A DNA stretch of 64,000 nucleotides from Beaufortia kweichowensis (lineage: Eukaryota > Chordata > Actinopteri > Cypriniformes > Gastromyzontidae). Of the stretch, positions 24,994 through 38,054 are shown one piece after another. The stretch spans positions 5,439,001 to 5,503,000 of the forward strand of contig CM032813.1 of the NCBI GenBank assembly GCA_019155185.1, written 5' to 3'. Each line of letters begins with the position of its first letter. Position 1 is the first letter of the stretch. The translations under genes were made by a program, and so were the position numbers. The notes beneath the pieces were generated by a model that saw only the letters and a program-made list of their open reading frames with translations, had not been told where the DNA came from and made no database searches.

Positions 24994-25972
24994 ATCACTC
25001 CAGAGATTTTTCTCCTAGGCTTGTCAGCCTAATTTCTGCAAGAGTTTTGTTTTAGATGTGTCTTGAATAACTCACGAATGGTGTTCCTCATTCAGGATTT
25101 ACTGCTGTGGAACTAAATGACTTTTCTTAGAGGATTGAAAGGAACTAATTAAAAGTAATTGGAAAATCTGCATCGATCCGGCCAACCAGTCCTGAGTGTG
25201 GTGTGATTAAAACTGTCTTCTACACCCAATCAGACAAATCAATGTCATTTTGTCAATTCGATCATCTAAGCAGACTTTGACATGCAGAATATCACCAAAA
25301 CCACTGGTGTAATGCCAGTAAAAGCCGTTGATGTTCCTAATTGATGTTCCCAGTGCAGAAATATAGATACTAGAGATATTTCGAAGTCTGTGACCCTTCC
25401 GTTATCTACATTTGGCCTCTTCCTGTTGTCCAAATCATCCCCACATGCTACTAACCACTAACACATTGCAAGGTGAGGTCTTTCTAAAAGGGAGGTACAG
25501 TAATTCATTACTTGTCATGACAGCACCTCCTGAAGACAACTCAGCCCTGTGATAAATTAAAGGGGGATTTCAAGGGGAATGATTTGGCAACTGTGCTCAT
25601 CGCTCTTAATTGTAGGCTTGTCTTCCTATATTCCGTTGTCTATGTGGCCTTAAATAATACAAGTCTGTTTGCTCTTGAATCTTCACTGTGTGATACCCTA
25701 GTGTGTGTATTTGTTGGGGTTTGGTGTGGCTATTTGCACCTTAACCACCTACATTGTTGGGACCAGCAAGAGGTCCCCACAATTCAAATGAATTGTTAAA
25801 TATAAAAAATATAACCTTTAATACTAAGGCCATGTCACGAGAGTAAGTGAGTATTGCAGTGCAATGTTATAGGAGGTGGATGTCTTTTAGTACGCTGCTT
25901 TGGGAGATAAATAAATAAAACGAGGAGTAAATGAGGGGTGGGCTCTGTGGAGGAGGCTCATTTCATGGCCCC

Positions 25973-25990
25973 TGTGTGTGTGTGTGTGTG
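25973..25990. repeat. (TG)n short microsatellite
   Basis: Nine TG units. Confidence 0.9.
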
Positions 25991-26395
25991 CTGGGATTTT
26001 TGGGTGTGTTGGGAGCAGATTGTCTGTGTGCTCCCCTACTGTGTAGCTACAGCTGCTGAACAGGAGAAGAGAGGGGAGATTTCCCCTCCTCATCACAGCA
26101 ACACAGAGGCCAAACTACACACCCTCCCTCTCTTCTCTATATTCTCAAAACGGGACAGGCAGCTTAAACACATACATAACACTCAGAACCATTTATTCAT
26201 CTAACAATTGCTACAATTACTGTTACAGACCACATTGTAACTAGTAGCCCCTAAACTAAACATCACTGTTATTATAGTTAATACTTGTGGTTTTGATTTT
26301 TAAAAGCAGAGTGTTACACTTGACATTGGATAAATTTGTGTGCTTTCTAAAGCACTCAATAATGATAGACTTTCACCCATCTGCATCATTTATCT

Positions 26396-26760
26396 CAATT
26401 ATTTATAAGTATCCCATAGCACCCCATCCCGAAGTCATTACCATAACACACGGAGGCTCATACAATGTACCTGCAGTCCTCAGTCGTATAGTGAAACACG
26501 GGTTCCTCTCAGTCAGAAAGACAGGCCGGCTATTCAGCGCCGCACTTGCGCACTGCTCTCATCCAACACAGAGCAAATTGTGCATGAAATTGGTTCAGAA
26601 AACATGAACTGGAACGATCCCATCTTCAGTTCTTTTTTTGCTGGCTCTGCAAAAAACGCTACGGGTGTTTAATTGCAAAGTATTAACACGGCAGCGCCGC
26701 ACGATGGGTGAGTCAGCTACCGATTGGCTCTCGCCATAAATAACCATCTCTGAAACTTGA
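26396..26760 (+). promoter_or_regulatory. Promoter-like block with AP-1/NF-E2, CCAAT and TATA-like motifs
   Basis: TGAGTCAGC at 26709-26717, GATTGGCT (inverted CCAAT) from 26722, and CATAAATAA at 26735-26743 are spaced as in a small core promoter. They follow a CpG-containing stretch (26,440-26,700) that is unusual for this window. No exon with a good donor was identified downstream, so an enhancer is equally possible. Confidence 0.3.
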
Positions 26761-27391
26761 AGGATTTTGGTAAAGTTGAATGCATGTGTGACACAGATAT
26801 TTAAAAAGCTTGCCAGGGCTTTCGTGGAAACTTTTGTGTGTGTTTATTGTACAGTCTTTGTTTGGAAAGCATTGTAAATGACTTCAGCACGTTTACCTTG
26901 GAGACCCGTGATGAAGTGCAGATATCTGGTAATTGAGAGGTAAAGACAAAAGCATTATTTTGATGTTATGCTAGCCATGTTTGCTCCAGACAAGATATTT
27001 TTGCTGTTTCTTGCTTTTAAAGATCTGTTACAGTTTAAAGGGTGCATGCTTGCAGTTTGTGTACTTGGCGATGTACTTGTCCTCGGCTCACGTATTGCTT
27101 AGATCTCTGTGACAGAACGCCTTAATCCGCAGCTTAAATTGGATCTTTTTATCTATATTTTTTACTCTCAGTGAATGCTGAGCTCAAGGTTGAAGTGTTA
27201 GGTGTAACCTATAGTGGATATGCAGGAATCTAAATTATGCCAGGTGCTTTTGTGTTTTTTATTTTTTATAATTAATTAAAGAAATGTGCATTCAGGTAAA
27301 TGTCGCACATGGGTGACGTGTAAAGCAGAGATCTGTCTAGCAGGTAGTTGTTGTAAGGATTTAATATAGTGGATGTATTGAGGTTAATCTG

Positions 27392-27410
27392 TCTCTCTCT
27401 CTCTCTCTCT
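27392..27410. repeat. (TC)n short microsatellite
   Basis: About nine TC units. Confidence 0.9.
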
Positions 27411-28699
27411 AAACCTATGCTGTCCTGCTGTGAGATCAAACACCCAGAGGATGAGAGATGAGGCAAGCACTTTATATAACCACATACATAAACACAACCC
27501 CCTGTGTCATCACGAAAACTAAAAACCCTCTTTCTGTGCTGAACTAGCCCCTATTTTTAAAAACTAGTAAAGTACTTTCAGGCTCGAGAGTCATTTTTAC
27601 AGAGGCTTAAACCAGGTTTAGGGAAATCTGGAGCTTGCATTTTAGCTTAAACCTATTGAGAAAGAAGATCAATCCGACAGAGTACAAGGGATTAGCAGGG
27701 AATCAGAAAACACTACGAACAGCATGGGCAAATGGACATCGGACACTAGATATCCAACCTAGTTATAAGTAGACCTCCCTAATAACTGCTGAAACAGATT
27801 TCTCCATGTTAAAATAGGAAACTTGGCACTCTGTGGAAAAAAGAAAAGTAACAGATTTTCATTTTAAGATTTAAAGGCTGAGTAATTGGTAACCACAGAC
27901 AGAGTCCGTCTCAGAAAGGGTTGTGTAAATGACAGATAAGCTTTGGCCTACAAAACCTCTCTGAGCCAGGCTCGTATCTTCAGCAACACCAGCCACCCAA
28001 ATGGAGAGGATACGTGTGTGTGGGTTGTATGCGTGTAAGTGATCAAAACATCCACGCTATCTGCTGGTGAGAGGCGTTAAAAATCTGCCGATCCTCCAGA
28101 CCTCACCTTGCCAAACTGACTTTGCAGTCCTTGCTGAACACACTTCAATATTTCCTTAGCACATCTGTCATCGTGCCATAAACAATTACATGCGTGTCAG
28201 GGATTTGCAGAGGTTAAATTTGTCTTGCTAAGCGCCCTTGAGAATTTGCTACCATGTTCTACTTTTGCCCTAATGTATCACGGACAAAGCAGTAATCACA
28301 TGAACATCCACTCTGGGGACTTTTAATGTGAATTATTCGTTTTGAATGATGATAGCGGAACGTTTTGTCGCTTCCTCATTCATCACCAGTGTTTAGCGCC
28401 CGCGTGTTTGTCTGTGTGATTGTCTGACAGCATGTTTGTGAATATTTATCTAGCATTGAGCTTCTGTCTGAAAAATGCCCTGTACAGACACAAGGTCAGA
28501 GATGAAGAGGAATAACTGGGTTAGTGCCAGGAGCATGTTGCCAGATTGCATGTGTCCGTCCTGTTGACACAAGGCGCGAGTTGACATGTAGACGGGAAAT
28601 GCTAATGTAAGAGTTACCAACCTGTCTCTCAACATTTCCACTGAAGTGTGAGGTTTTGGGATGTCTGCTTTTTGAAATTTCTTGTCTTTAAACAGTAAA

Positions 28700-28920
28700 G
28701 GGGTTTAAAGGGGTCATGTCATATATATAGCAACAGTGTTAGTTTTTCAGCCAAAACATTTTTGTGCATTTTTATGGCCATTTTCCACCCTGTCTCTGAC
28801 CAGAATTAAACTTAATGTTTTTGTTTTTGGCTTCTGTGCCTTTTAAAAGATTGTTTGAAAAGCCTAAATTACATTACGTACTCTGAGAAACATTCAGCAC
28901 TGGGAATCTTGTAACCTTTT
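28700..28920. repeat. Possible relic of a teleost AAAGGGGTCATGTCAT repeat
   Basis: TTTAAAGGGGTCATGTCATATATA resembles the terminal motif of a common fish non-autonomous element (AAAGGGGTCATATGA). The interior is diverged, no matching right end was found, and the boundaries are rough. Confidence 0.35.
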
Positions 28921-30044
28921 TTTAGAATTGATCTTATTTTCGTGCTACATATGTTGTCATTTAACACCTTTCAGGCATAAGAGAAATGCTTTTATTTCAT
29001 AGAAGTTACTGAACCAGACCTCAATAAAACTTTTGTTGTCTGCATGCACACACGCACATGCACTAGTGCTCTGACACAGTTAGGTAAATGGGAAAGTGTC
29101 AAGAGTGAAATTGCCTCCTCAGGAAATGAAAACTGGCACAGTTTGTGACATTTCAAAAGAGGATGTTGTCATGATGTATAGCAAGTATATGCGCTTCCAT
29201 CTTTAACGTAGATTTTAAGGTGATGGTTTAAACATACGCTTCTTTTCTTTTTCCTTCCTCATCTGTTTTTCTTTCTTTTACTCTACCTCCCTCCATTCCC
29301 CCAGTCACATCATATAACAGCATCACCTCATTTCTGTTCTGAGGTGTACATCTGTCTTGTTAACACTAACTGTAACTCGAGAAGACAGAAGACATCCCTA
29401 ACACATTACAGCAAAACAGAAGTATGCTTCGACTATAGAAAATGCAAAATAAAATTGTTATATTATAGCATCTTCGATGTAGCCGCCCTTTGCTTAGAAT
29501 TTGTTAAAATGTTCTCTTGGCATTTTATCAACTAGAGGTCTAACACAGATTCATTTAAAAACAAAATATTGAATGAGTTTTAATATGAGCTTTTATTGAC
29601 TGATTTTCTTTCTTATTATTATAGGTCATGCATCTTAAAAACATTTAAAATGAACTTTTTGTTCATTATAATAATATTTTTGGCTACAAAAACAATTCTT
29701 AAGATTAAGAGATTTTTAAGGTCCTGAGAAACATTTCAACTAAACTTTAAAATTGTAGTCTGTGTCACAAATTGCCATGTAAAACATTCCATAATTTCTG
29801 TCCCAAACTATCTAAATACTGTAAATAGCATTGTGAAAATATAACCTTTAAATCTTCAGTGTTGTCTAAGTAAAGCCATGTCAAATATCAAGTGAAATCA
29901 ATGATTGAAATTAAACTTTGTTGCTCGTTTATTAGACTATGAGACTTTAGCCTGGTTTTCACAGAGAGGGTCACATATACAGATTGTCAAAAGTAACAGG
30001 GTTTACATTTAATTGTTTGTTGTATTGTGCACTTTTTTGCTGTT

Positions 30045-30472
<428 letters not shown>

Positions 30473-30478
30473 GTACAG

Positions 30479-30598
30479 TTCACTGTCCAGCTGTCTGGAG
30501 ACATGGCTGAAGGGGACAAGCAGTCTAGATCTGTCCGTCTGCATGTCCCTTTGGCTCTTCACATCCTGAAACATATGACGACCCTCGCAGAGAGCTGA
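30479..30598 (+). other. Candidate terminal exon after a giant polypyrimidine tract
   Basis: TCTCTCTCTCCGTACAG (AG at 30477-30478) forms a textbook acceptor out of the microsatellite. The following frame, starting TTCACTGTCCAG, is open for 39 codons to TGA at 30596-30598, ends HILKHMTTLAES, and is in phase with the candidate exon ending at 20357. The acceptor strength is largely a by-product of the CT repeat, so a chance arrangement is quite likely. Confidence 0.2.
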
Positions 30599-30899
30599 AT
30601 TCGGACCAATATACTCGTTTTATGTTTTCCTCTGACCCAATTTTTTTAATTCTTTAATGAGAAAATATGCTGCCAATAGGCTGTTTTTGGAAGCAGTGAC
30701 ATGTAAAGTAGTGCAGAATCCCTCTGGTGTGCTGAATCTATGTGGAGATGCTGACTCACACGAGAAGTCTGCCGTATCTCCAGCAGTGAGGGCGGAAAAA
30801 GGTCACAGAAATAGCATAATGCAGTACAGTGCAGGAAAGCTGGGTCTTTTCATCCGTTCCATGTCTGAAAGTTCACAAACGCAGCTCGGCCAAACCTAA

Positions 30900-31930
30900 C
30901 ATGGCTTGCTGCCCGCAGCCCTAATTCACCCGACTAGATCTTTAGTTTTCACTCACCTTCCTAACACCTCTCCTAATCTTCCCATCTCCTGCTTATCACC
31001 GCATAATTGGAGGTACAGCAATTAGTGAGCTGTAATTGATCTGAGTGTGGACAGCGCTAGACTGACGCAGCATTTTACCATACGGCTAATTCTTCTCCCA
31101 TCTGCAGCCTGTATAAGAAAGACCGCTAGATAAATCAGCAAGGGCAGAACGGCACATTTCAGTCTCCGACCCTCGGAAAAGCGGCTCGAATGCGTGCCGT
31201 TATTGGCACATGTGCTCGTACAAGCCAGTGGAAAGACGGTTGAGGTGAAATATAAGAGTCCAATTATTCACACTGTAAAACGGCTATCTGCTTAGCAAAG
31301 CAGCCAAGAAAATTCAATAAGTTGTTCCACAGATGAGGCTTGGCTTTTACTGGACACAGATTTTGTGGGCATCAATCAGGGAGCTGTACAGATGAACTAG
31401 TTTGCCGATATTAAATGAATGGTGTGCTCTCTCAGCAGGCCTTAAAATTAAACCGAGACATTGTGGGCCGACTTGGCATGTTGTATTTGGACAATAATGG
31501 CCTCGTGTATGTACTTTTTTGCTCGGGAAGCATTATTTTTTAGAGCCTTAGGTTTTGATTGCCGTTTACTGTTGATCTCAAATGCTGGGTTAAAGCTGCT
31601 GTTAGTAGTCTGGGTTATCTTCTCAATGGAAGTATTACTTACAGGCCGATAATGTGGTGATAATGTGTATCAAACATCTGCATTGGCAAATGTGTGAGAA
31701 ATTTTTTGCAAGCCAACTGTTGCAGTAATGTTGATAAATCTTTTGGGTATTTGTTCCCATACTCGAAACGTAGGAAAAAGGAAGTCGACAGCCAGCAGTT
31801 ACTTTTGTGTACCATTAAAACTTCTGCCCATAAAGCTTTAAAAACGTAATTGAGCCCTTGGGCTATAGGCACTTTAGCTTCATTTGCATTCGCCACGGTG
31901 TGCCACATCATTCAAAACAGTGCTCTGCTT
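30900..31930. promoter_or_regulatory. Motif-dense enhancer-like block(s)
   Basis: The stretch contains homeodomain cores (CATAATTGG and CAATTAGTGAGCTGTAATTG near 31,003-31,040; GGCTAATTC near 31,083), a SOX-type GGACAATAATGG near 31,488, and a POU octamer ATTTGCAT near 31,882. It is free of the repeats seen around it and has a mixed, non-repetitive composition. These are features of vertebrate conserved non-coding elements around developmental genes. Conservation itself cannot be seen here. Confidence 0.35.
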
Positions 31931-33724
31931 AATTTTCAGAGACAATTATAAGTAAGCCATTCGAAGGCTAATTTCCCTGAAGAGCGTAAACACTGTGACA
32001 AATTCAAAACATTGTTCTGAATGTTTGGAAAAAGTCATTATTTTTGCTTCAGCATAAATTTAACAAGTCAAGATGTACACAGAAGTCTGTCATGTGCTGT
32101 GTTATATTTGTGATCATTATTAAATTCACATTGATGCAGAGCAACAGTTCATTTAAGTTGTACGTTTTAGCAGTTTTTTGGGATTGATTTTGGCATTGCC
32201 AAATGTCAGACGCCACCAGTTTACCTAAAATAACTTTATACAAACATACACAAATTTGATTATTCCGCCACACATTTGAAAAGATAAACTTTTTTGTGTG
32301 CGGTTATCTAATATTCAACATTTTACATTACATTTAGGTAATTCCTTGCAAATGTTACTATGAAAAAAGTTTTTGCCAAAGGTTTTCACCATACTGATAG
32401 CTCAGTGTTTGGTGGTTTAAACACTCATGCGAGGTCTCTTTCAAAGTTTTTAAAGCATTTTTTATGTTTAAAACATTGACTTTTTTATCATTGTCTGGTC
32501 AAGTGCTGTTTTTAGATCTATAACAGTCCATTAAGTAAGTCACCACTCGTGTCACATAGATGTTTTGGTTAAGTTATCTGATTAGAAGAGAAAACTGACA
32601 CAACCTTAACTTAAAGCTGAAATCTGCATGAAATATGTGGAGTCAACAAAGTAGGCCATTTGTATGTTTACGACAGGTTTGCCGTCTGGTTTATCTGTCC
32701 TACAAATAGAAGGTTTTGAATAAAAGCATCAGCCAAATGCTTTAATGGAAATCAAGAAGTTGTTGCGTTTGTTGTTAGGGCTTAAGTGTTCTCACGTGTC
32801 ACGTGGGGTAAATGTGTGCATGTAAAGTTACAGGACGGCTGCAATCTTTCATGCCTCTGCGCTCTGACCACAAGAACATCTGCATCCTTTCTGAAACTCA
32901 CGTGGGACAAACCCACAGCATGAAGCACAGACACACATGAGAGGTCTGTGTCAAATACATGTTAGAAAACTGTCAGGTATGTATGGACAGCTTGACATGC
33001 TTAATCCACATTTAATTCATTTCCAAAAAGCAGCTTGATGTGCAAGTCTATATGTAATTCCATTGACACGTAAATGTTTTTTCGAATGCTCTTATACCCA
33101 CACACACTCGCACAGAAAGAGATAAAGGTCATGTGTCAACTAAACCAGTTTATTGATGAGTGTGTCATTACAGTGATAGTGGCATTAAAAACGAATTGCA
33201 AAGTTCAGATCTATCGTCATGTACACCAAGCATCTATATTGCTGCTCAATATGTGTTTTGATGTACGGATAAACATTTTCCTTAAATCTTTTTAACTCTG
33301 CTGTTTTTCCACATGAACGTAATTTTTTCTTTTTAAAGGCAATGCTGTTTCCCAAACAATGAGATTAAGATCATGATGACGGAATTAATACCTCCATGTC
33401 AGCGTCATTGCTGCATGGATAGGATTAATGTCATGTCGTTAAATGTGTTAAATTTGATGTTGAAAAACATTTTAACAATTTGTCATGTTCATGCATCTGA
33501 CCGTATGACAGACAGTGCTGTTTGTTAATCACATTAGGCAGGTGTTCTGGCCAATCGTGTGGAAGTAACAGAATCATTTTGATTTAATGTAATTATGTGT
33601 TTAAAGCACATTAAGCTTTTAGAAACCATAATTTACTGTAGATCACGGTTATTGGTTATTGACTTGACCATTCAGAAATTTGCTTCTGACCAGGCAACAC
33701 CAAGAAGAGGAGGGATAGAATGTT

Positions 33725-33854
33725 ATACTCTAAAACAGTCCCTATGCTGGGTTGTTTTAACTGAAATGTTGGGTTGTTTTGACCCATTTTGTGGTAACAA
33801 CAAGGATAAGTCAAGTTAAGCCCAACAGTGTGTTCGGTCCATATTTAGAGTGTA
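33725..33854. mobile_element. MITE relic with TACTCTAAA / TTTAGAGTGTA ends
   Basis: The left TACTCTAAA and right TTTAGAGTGTA are near-complementary. The interior (TGCTGGGTTGTTTTAAC, TTGGGTTGTTTTGACCC, AGCCCAACAGTG) resembles the element at 7326-7525, so the two are probably related families. It is about 130 bp, probably internally deleted. Confidence 0.6.
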
Positions 33855-34369
33855 TTGAATATTAATATCAATAAAAGTTTGTACTTTGAAACAATCACAG
33901 AAATGGATGTATAATAGAAAAACAGTGGTCTCTATTCCAAAATCTAGTAAGCTGCCTATTAAGACAGCATTGTAAGACATTACAGCCATGCTCGTTTTAA
34001 ATACAATTTTGGCAAAATTATCTTTCACCGTCCTTCAGCAAACTCAGTGAAAATATAAATCTAATGTGGCATATGACAGAATAGAAATGTTGAAGAAAAA
34101 AGGTGTCCATAAAAATAGATCAGTTAAATAAAACGGGTTATTTTGTGTGCTCTGCGGGTTTATATTTGTACCAGTAGCTTAGCAAAGCAAAGCAAAACTT
34201 TCAAGTTTCTCATCAAGTGTTTGTTTGGTTGATCTATTCTGAATATTCCTCATGTATCAGCTTTTTATATAGTGCTTTGAAAATCTTCTCGGTCTGGGGG
34301 TTTTTTGGCAACAGTTTTTTTTGACAGACATGTATAACTCTGTGAGAAATCACATGCTCCACATATGAC

Positions 34370-34530
34370 AGGTTTAGCAAAGCTGAGTCTGGCCCGTGTG
34401 AAATTAGCATTGTCCTTGGCTTTCAGTCCCGCAGAATGCTATTCATTAATCGCCAGCCCAGAGTAGGAGGTGCAGACCAGATGGGTATTTTTACACCGCT
34501 TCAGTTATATACAGCTTTCTGCATTTATCA
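34370..34530. promoter_or_regulatory. Small enhancer-like block
   Basis: GAAATTAGCATTGTCC and ATTCATTAATCGCC carry homeodomain cores in a non-repetitive, GC-richer island. Function is inferred from motifs only. Confidence 0.22.
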
Positions 34531-35829
34531 CTTTGACACTAATTTGCTTGAGCCCATCTGTGATATGTCTGCCCTATTTTCTAGTGCTTTTTCAAAAAAA
34601 TCAAATATATGAATGACACCATACAACTAAAACAATTACCAAATAAAAATGATAAAATGCTCATTTTAAAACATTTAAATAGATGTTTATTTACAGCTGA
34701 AGAATGCACCCAAAAGAAATATTATGACATTTTAAAATATTTAATATTTAAAAAGGTACAACCTTGCAGATTGACCTTTGATGCTACATACAGTTATTCT
34801 GCAGATCATCTACAATAACGTACAATGGCCAAACAGAATGCATTAAAATCAAAGCAGATCCACAGTGGGCTGATGATGTAGTTTGTCCTGAGTCCGTTTT
34901 TTGACCGCTGGTGATTGGTACTGTAAGTTCAGTGTGTAACCTGTTACAGTTTTCAATAGTGTATGAAGAGAGATTTGATTGACTTATGTCTTAATGCAAG
35001 AACTTGTCCCTGTGTGTGAACTTCAGGCGTGGCGATTCTGTGCAGAATCTGGATTACACTAGTGAATGTACCGCATCCTGAAATAATTTCCCTGATGATT
35101 GTTGAAGGCCTAAGCCTTTTGTTTAACCTATTCATTAACATTAACCTTATTTTTGACGCATGCAAACTTCATTTTTGTTTTTCATAATACAGTTACGCTG
35201 TTCACTGCCGCACTCCTAAAGGAATGAAAATGTCCAGTTCAGTTTTTTCTAAAACGTTGCATTTAAAATGTCAGCTGTTTTTGATTTTAAAGCACTAAAT
35301 GTTTCTGCACTATACACATGTTGAGGCTAATTCTGTATGTGTTTTATGTAGAAGGCCTCGTGTCTGTTTCCCTTTCCTGTCCTCACTCGTGTTTGTAGAC
35401 ATTTCACTTTTAAGATTGAAGATACCTGAATTACTTGTGTGTAATTTCATCCCAGAATCTGGCATCACATAACAGTATGTTCTAAAAACTGTTTGGTAAA
35501 ACTAAGATTTTCTACGATTAGAAAAAATACAGATCATACAGTTAATAAGGAAGTAGCTCAGTCAACTTTTTCCTACATTAATGAACACAGTAAGAGAAAG
35601 ACTGGTGATCTATGTGACAAAAGTAGTCATTTTGTGGTCCAAACAGTGAGGTTAAACCAAGAGCAAACACACAGCACGTCCCCAGATTTCAGCTGTGGAT
35701 GCACAGCATGATGCCGCATCTTCATCACTTCTTCACGAATCGAGGATTTATGTTAGATATGAACTGCAGGGTTTGTTGTCCTTTTGTTGGTGAATATATT
35801 AAGAGCTTGTTGGTGAAAAAGATCCAATT

Positions 35830-36250
35830 GGAAACCCAATGAGAAACCGGGCCGTTCCGTCACCTCACTTGGTTTCGGATGGTTTCTCCGGGAGCGTGAG
35901 CGAGACATACACACACAGATCGTCACAGATGAATTACCTACGGGAGGCACTAGGACCTAGACAAACAATCCCTGAGAGAGTCAATGTGGGCCAGCTGGCA
36001 GACACAGATTTCTCGCCCGATCGGGGCAGCTGCAGCGGATCGCAGACATGACGTGTGTTTTAGCGAACCGGTGCAGGGGCCCCCCTGAGCGCAGGGTTCG
36101 ACCCCTGCATAAAAGCTGCTGCCTGCGTGGACAGATGCACAGTTTCTTGAAAGAACCAACCCCCATACCCCAAACCCTCTGTCCACAGTTCAAACAGTTC
36201 AGGCACAACAGACTCACACACACACGCGCACCTGCACGCAGGGCCAATGC
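35830..36250. other. CpG-containing GC-rich island 0.8-1.2 kb downstream of sox12
   Basis: This stretch is clearly richer in G+C and CpG than its surroundings. It includes an interrupted inverted repeat, TGCAGGGG (36072-36079) and CCCCTGCA (36102-36109), followed by CATAAAAG. Overlapping short open frames on both strands have no recognisable domains and reflect the low stop-codon density. It may be a downstream regulatory element or a small promoter; no consensus exon was found. Confidence 0.35.
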
Positions 36251-36299
36251 AGAGCTGCCTTTAAATCACACATGTGCCTCAAAGTCTGTAGCAATGGCA

Positions 36300-37003
36300 A
36301 TGAGGCAATGAAAGCGCTATTACCTAATTAAAGAATATGATATGAATTATGTGCTGGCACATGTCTGCAGTGATTTTCTCGGCTTGGTTGCCGCACTACA
36401 GATGCTGTACTCTTACAAGAGCTGCAAATTAAAATAAGCTTCACACAAACCATTTCACCCATTATTTCCATCAGTATTTTAGATTATTAATGCATCAGGG
36501 CACCTACAGATAGCTATATATTCACACTTATAGATGCTTCTTGAGTTTGATGTAATGCAGCAGTATGAGCTGCCATGAAAATTACATGGCTTGATATTAA
36601 ATTGATACAGATCTTTGCCTGGAACTGATCTGAGCTTTACTGCTGCCCATCAGATGCTCAAAGACATTAATGTTAGCTCTAAAACATTTATCAAGACAGC
36701 TGTTAAAACTTGGTGTTCTGTCACTGAAAATTACACCCAGCTGCTTCTGATGTGTCTTACGTCTTTTCAGAGAAATCACTAAAACAGAAACACAACTGAA
36801 GGTTTTCTTCTCCTGAGCAGCCCTGCAGAGCCCTGCGTGTCTCTTAGCTAAACCAACAAGATGTGACATGCTTGGAACGGAAAAGCAATAGCACTTACGG
36901 AATTCATTGAGAAAAATAAACACATGGAAAAAGGAATCGTCCAAGTACGACATGGACCAAATATTTTCAGATTGGCAGCTATGCAGGCCCATTACACTTG
37001 ACT
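36300..37003 (-). other. sox12: sox12 3' UTR region
   Basis: Sequence downstream of the TGA stop (37006-37004). No AATAAA was seen on the minus strand in about 700 bp; variant signals GATAAA (about 36,687) and AGTAAA (about 36,640) are present. A minus-strand open frame (36992-36597) in another reading frame has no recognisable homology and is treated as non-coding. Confidence 0.5.
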
Positions 37004-38038
37004 TCAGTAAGTGAACACCAGGTCTGAGATGCTGGGCACAAGCAAGTCTCCAGAAATCATTTCATTCACTTCTGGAGTACAGTAATCGGGGAAGTCAAAA
37101 TGGGATCCTGAGTTTGCATGAAATGCTTCAAAGTCCTTGTCCAGAGTGGAACAGTCCATAGGCATGTTGTTAGATATGATATGCAAGAGTTCCTCATCTA
37201 GTTCCTCATCCGAACCGGCTGACGACACAAAAGAGGAGGAGCTGGTGGAGGTCGGCGTGGAGGATCTCCCTGAGGTTGACCCTCTTGGCTCTGGGGGAGA
37301 CTGGCACTCAGAAGGGGGAATCTGGATGCTGCTGGTTTTGGAGATGGCCACTTTCTCTCTGAGCTCAGGTTGCTGGTCCTCAGAAGAGCTGGTAGCCTGC
37401 TGGTGAAGGACAAAGTGACTTTTCTGGTTGTGATCATCTTGTAGCATCACTGGACTTTCTAAGTTTACATCCATTGCGTCATCGTCGCTCTCGCTGTAGC
37501 TCTTGTATTTATTGCTGTTGAAGTTCATTTTGTGTTTCAGAGAAGCGGGTTTCATCTTTAGCCCTTTGCTGGAGAGCCCGGTAGATCTTCCTGAATGGGG
37601 CTTGCTGGATTTCAGGGGAAGCTTCTCGCCAAGTTTCACAGGGGTGGAGCACTTGCTCTTCTTCCTGGGACGGTATTTATAGTCAGGATAATCGGCCATG
37701 TGCTTGAGTCGCAACCTCTCTGCCTCTTTGATGAAGGGTATCTTTTCATAATCAGGGAGCATCTTCCAGCGTTTTCCGAGACGCTTTGAAATCTCAGCGT
37801 TGTGCATGTCGGGCCACTGTTCCATAATCTTTCGTCTCTCAATCTGGGACCAGACCATAAAAGCGTTCATCGGTCTTTTGATGTGCCCAGTAGGAGTTTT
37901 GCACCAGTTGGGGTCTTTGTTGGAGGGGACGTGTCCAAACACCTCAGCATCATCATCTGCTGCCAGTCCCGCAAACGCCTCTCTGCTGGAATTGCTGTCC
38001 ATGACTGACGAGTATTTGTGGCTCCTTTGCTGAACCAT
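37004..38038 (-). CDS. sox12: Transcription factor Sox-12 (SoxC group), complete and intronless
   Basis: SoxC factors bind the minor groove at ACAAAG/ACAATG sites in the nucleus and control progenitor survival and neuronal or mesenchymal differentiation. The 344-residue protein has MVQQR at its N-terminus, a complete HMG box (about 52-124: GHIKRPMNAFMVWSQIERRK to YPDYKYRPRKK), a Lys/Ser-rich linker, an acidic SESDDD stretch (182-187), a Ser/Thr-rich region (254-275), and the SoxC C-terminal activation domain (312-344) ending DLVFTY. Two features fit SOX12 rather than SOX4 or SOX11: EQWPDMHN (Trp where the others have Ser) and SHFDFPDYCTPEV. The start at 38038 has A at -3 and G at +4. An in-frame ATG at 38080 would add 14 residues but has T at -3 and breaks the conserved MVQQ start. 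Lack of introns is normal for SoxC genes. The position beside trib3 fits orthology. Confidence 0.96.
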   Translation of the reverse strand: MVQQRSHKYSSVMDSNSSREAFAGLAADDDAEVFGHVPSNKDPNWCKTPTGHIKRPMNAFMVWSQIERRKIMEQWPDMHNAEISKRLGKRWKMLPDYEKIPFIKEAERLRLKHMADYPDYKYRPRKKSKCSTPVKLGEKLPLKSSKPHSGRSTGLSSKGLKMKPASLKHKMNFNSNKYKSYSESDDDAMDVNLESPVMLQDDHNQKSHFVLHQQATSSSEDQQPELREKVAISKTSSIQIPPSECQSPPEPRGSTSGRSSTPTSTSSSSFVSSAGSDEELDEELLHIISNNMPMDCSTLDKDFEAFHANSGSHFDFPDYCTPEVNEMISGDLLVPSISDLVFTY

Positions 38039-38054
38039 GATGCAGCGCTGAGCT

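Noticed and set aside
26287..26607. 106-codon plus-strand frame
   Set aside because: No recognised domain, AT-rich first half, and no splice or promoter signals at the right place. The GC-richer second half is better seen as regulatory DNA.
36091..36108. GCAGGGTTCGACCCCTGC resembles a tRNA T-arm
   Set aside because: With a 7-base T-loop the stem has a mismatch and a wobble, and no D-arm, anticodon arm or acceptor stem is found around it.
36597..36992. 131-codon minus-strand frame just after the sox12 stop
   Set aside because: It is in a different frame from sox12, has no recognised homology or start context, and is best explained as 3' UTR. Direct readthrough of the sox12 TGA would meet TAA after three codons.
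37137..37437. Open frames antisense or out of frame within sox12
   Set aside because: They are shadows of the Ser/Pro-rich sox12 coding region.
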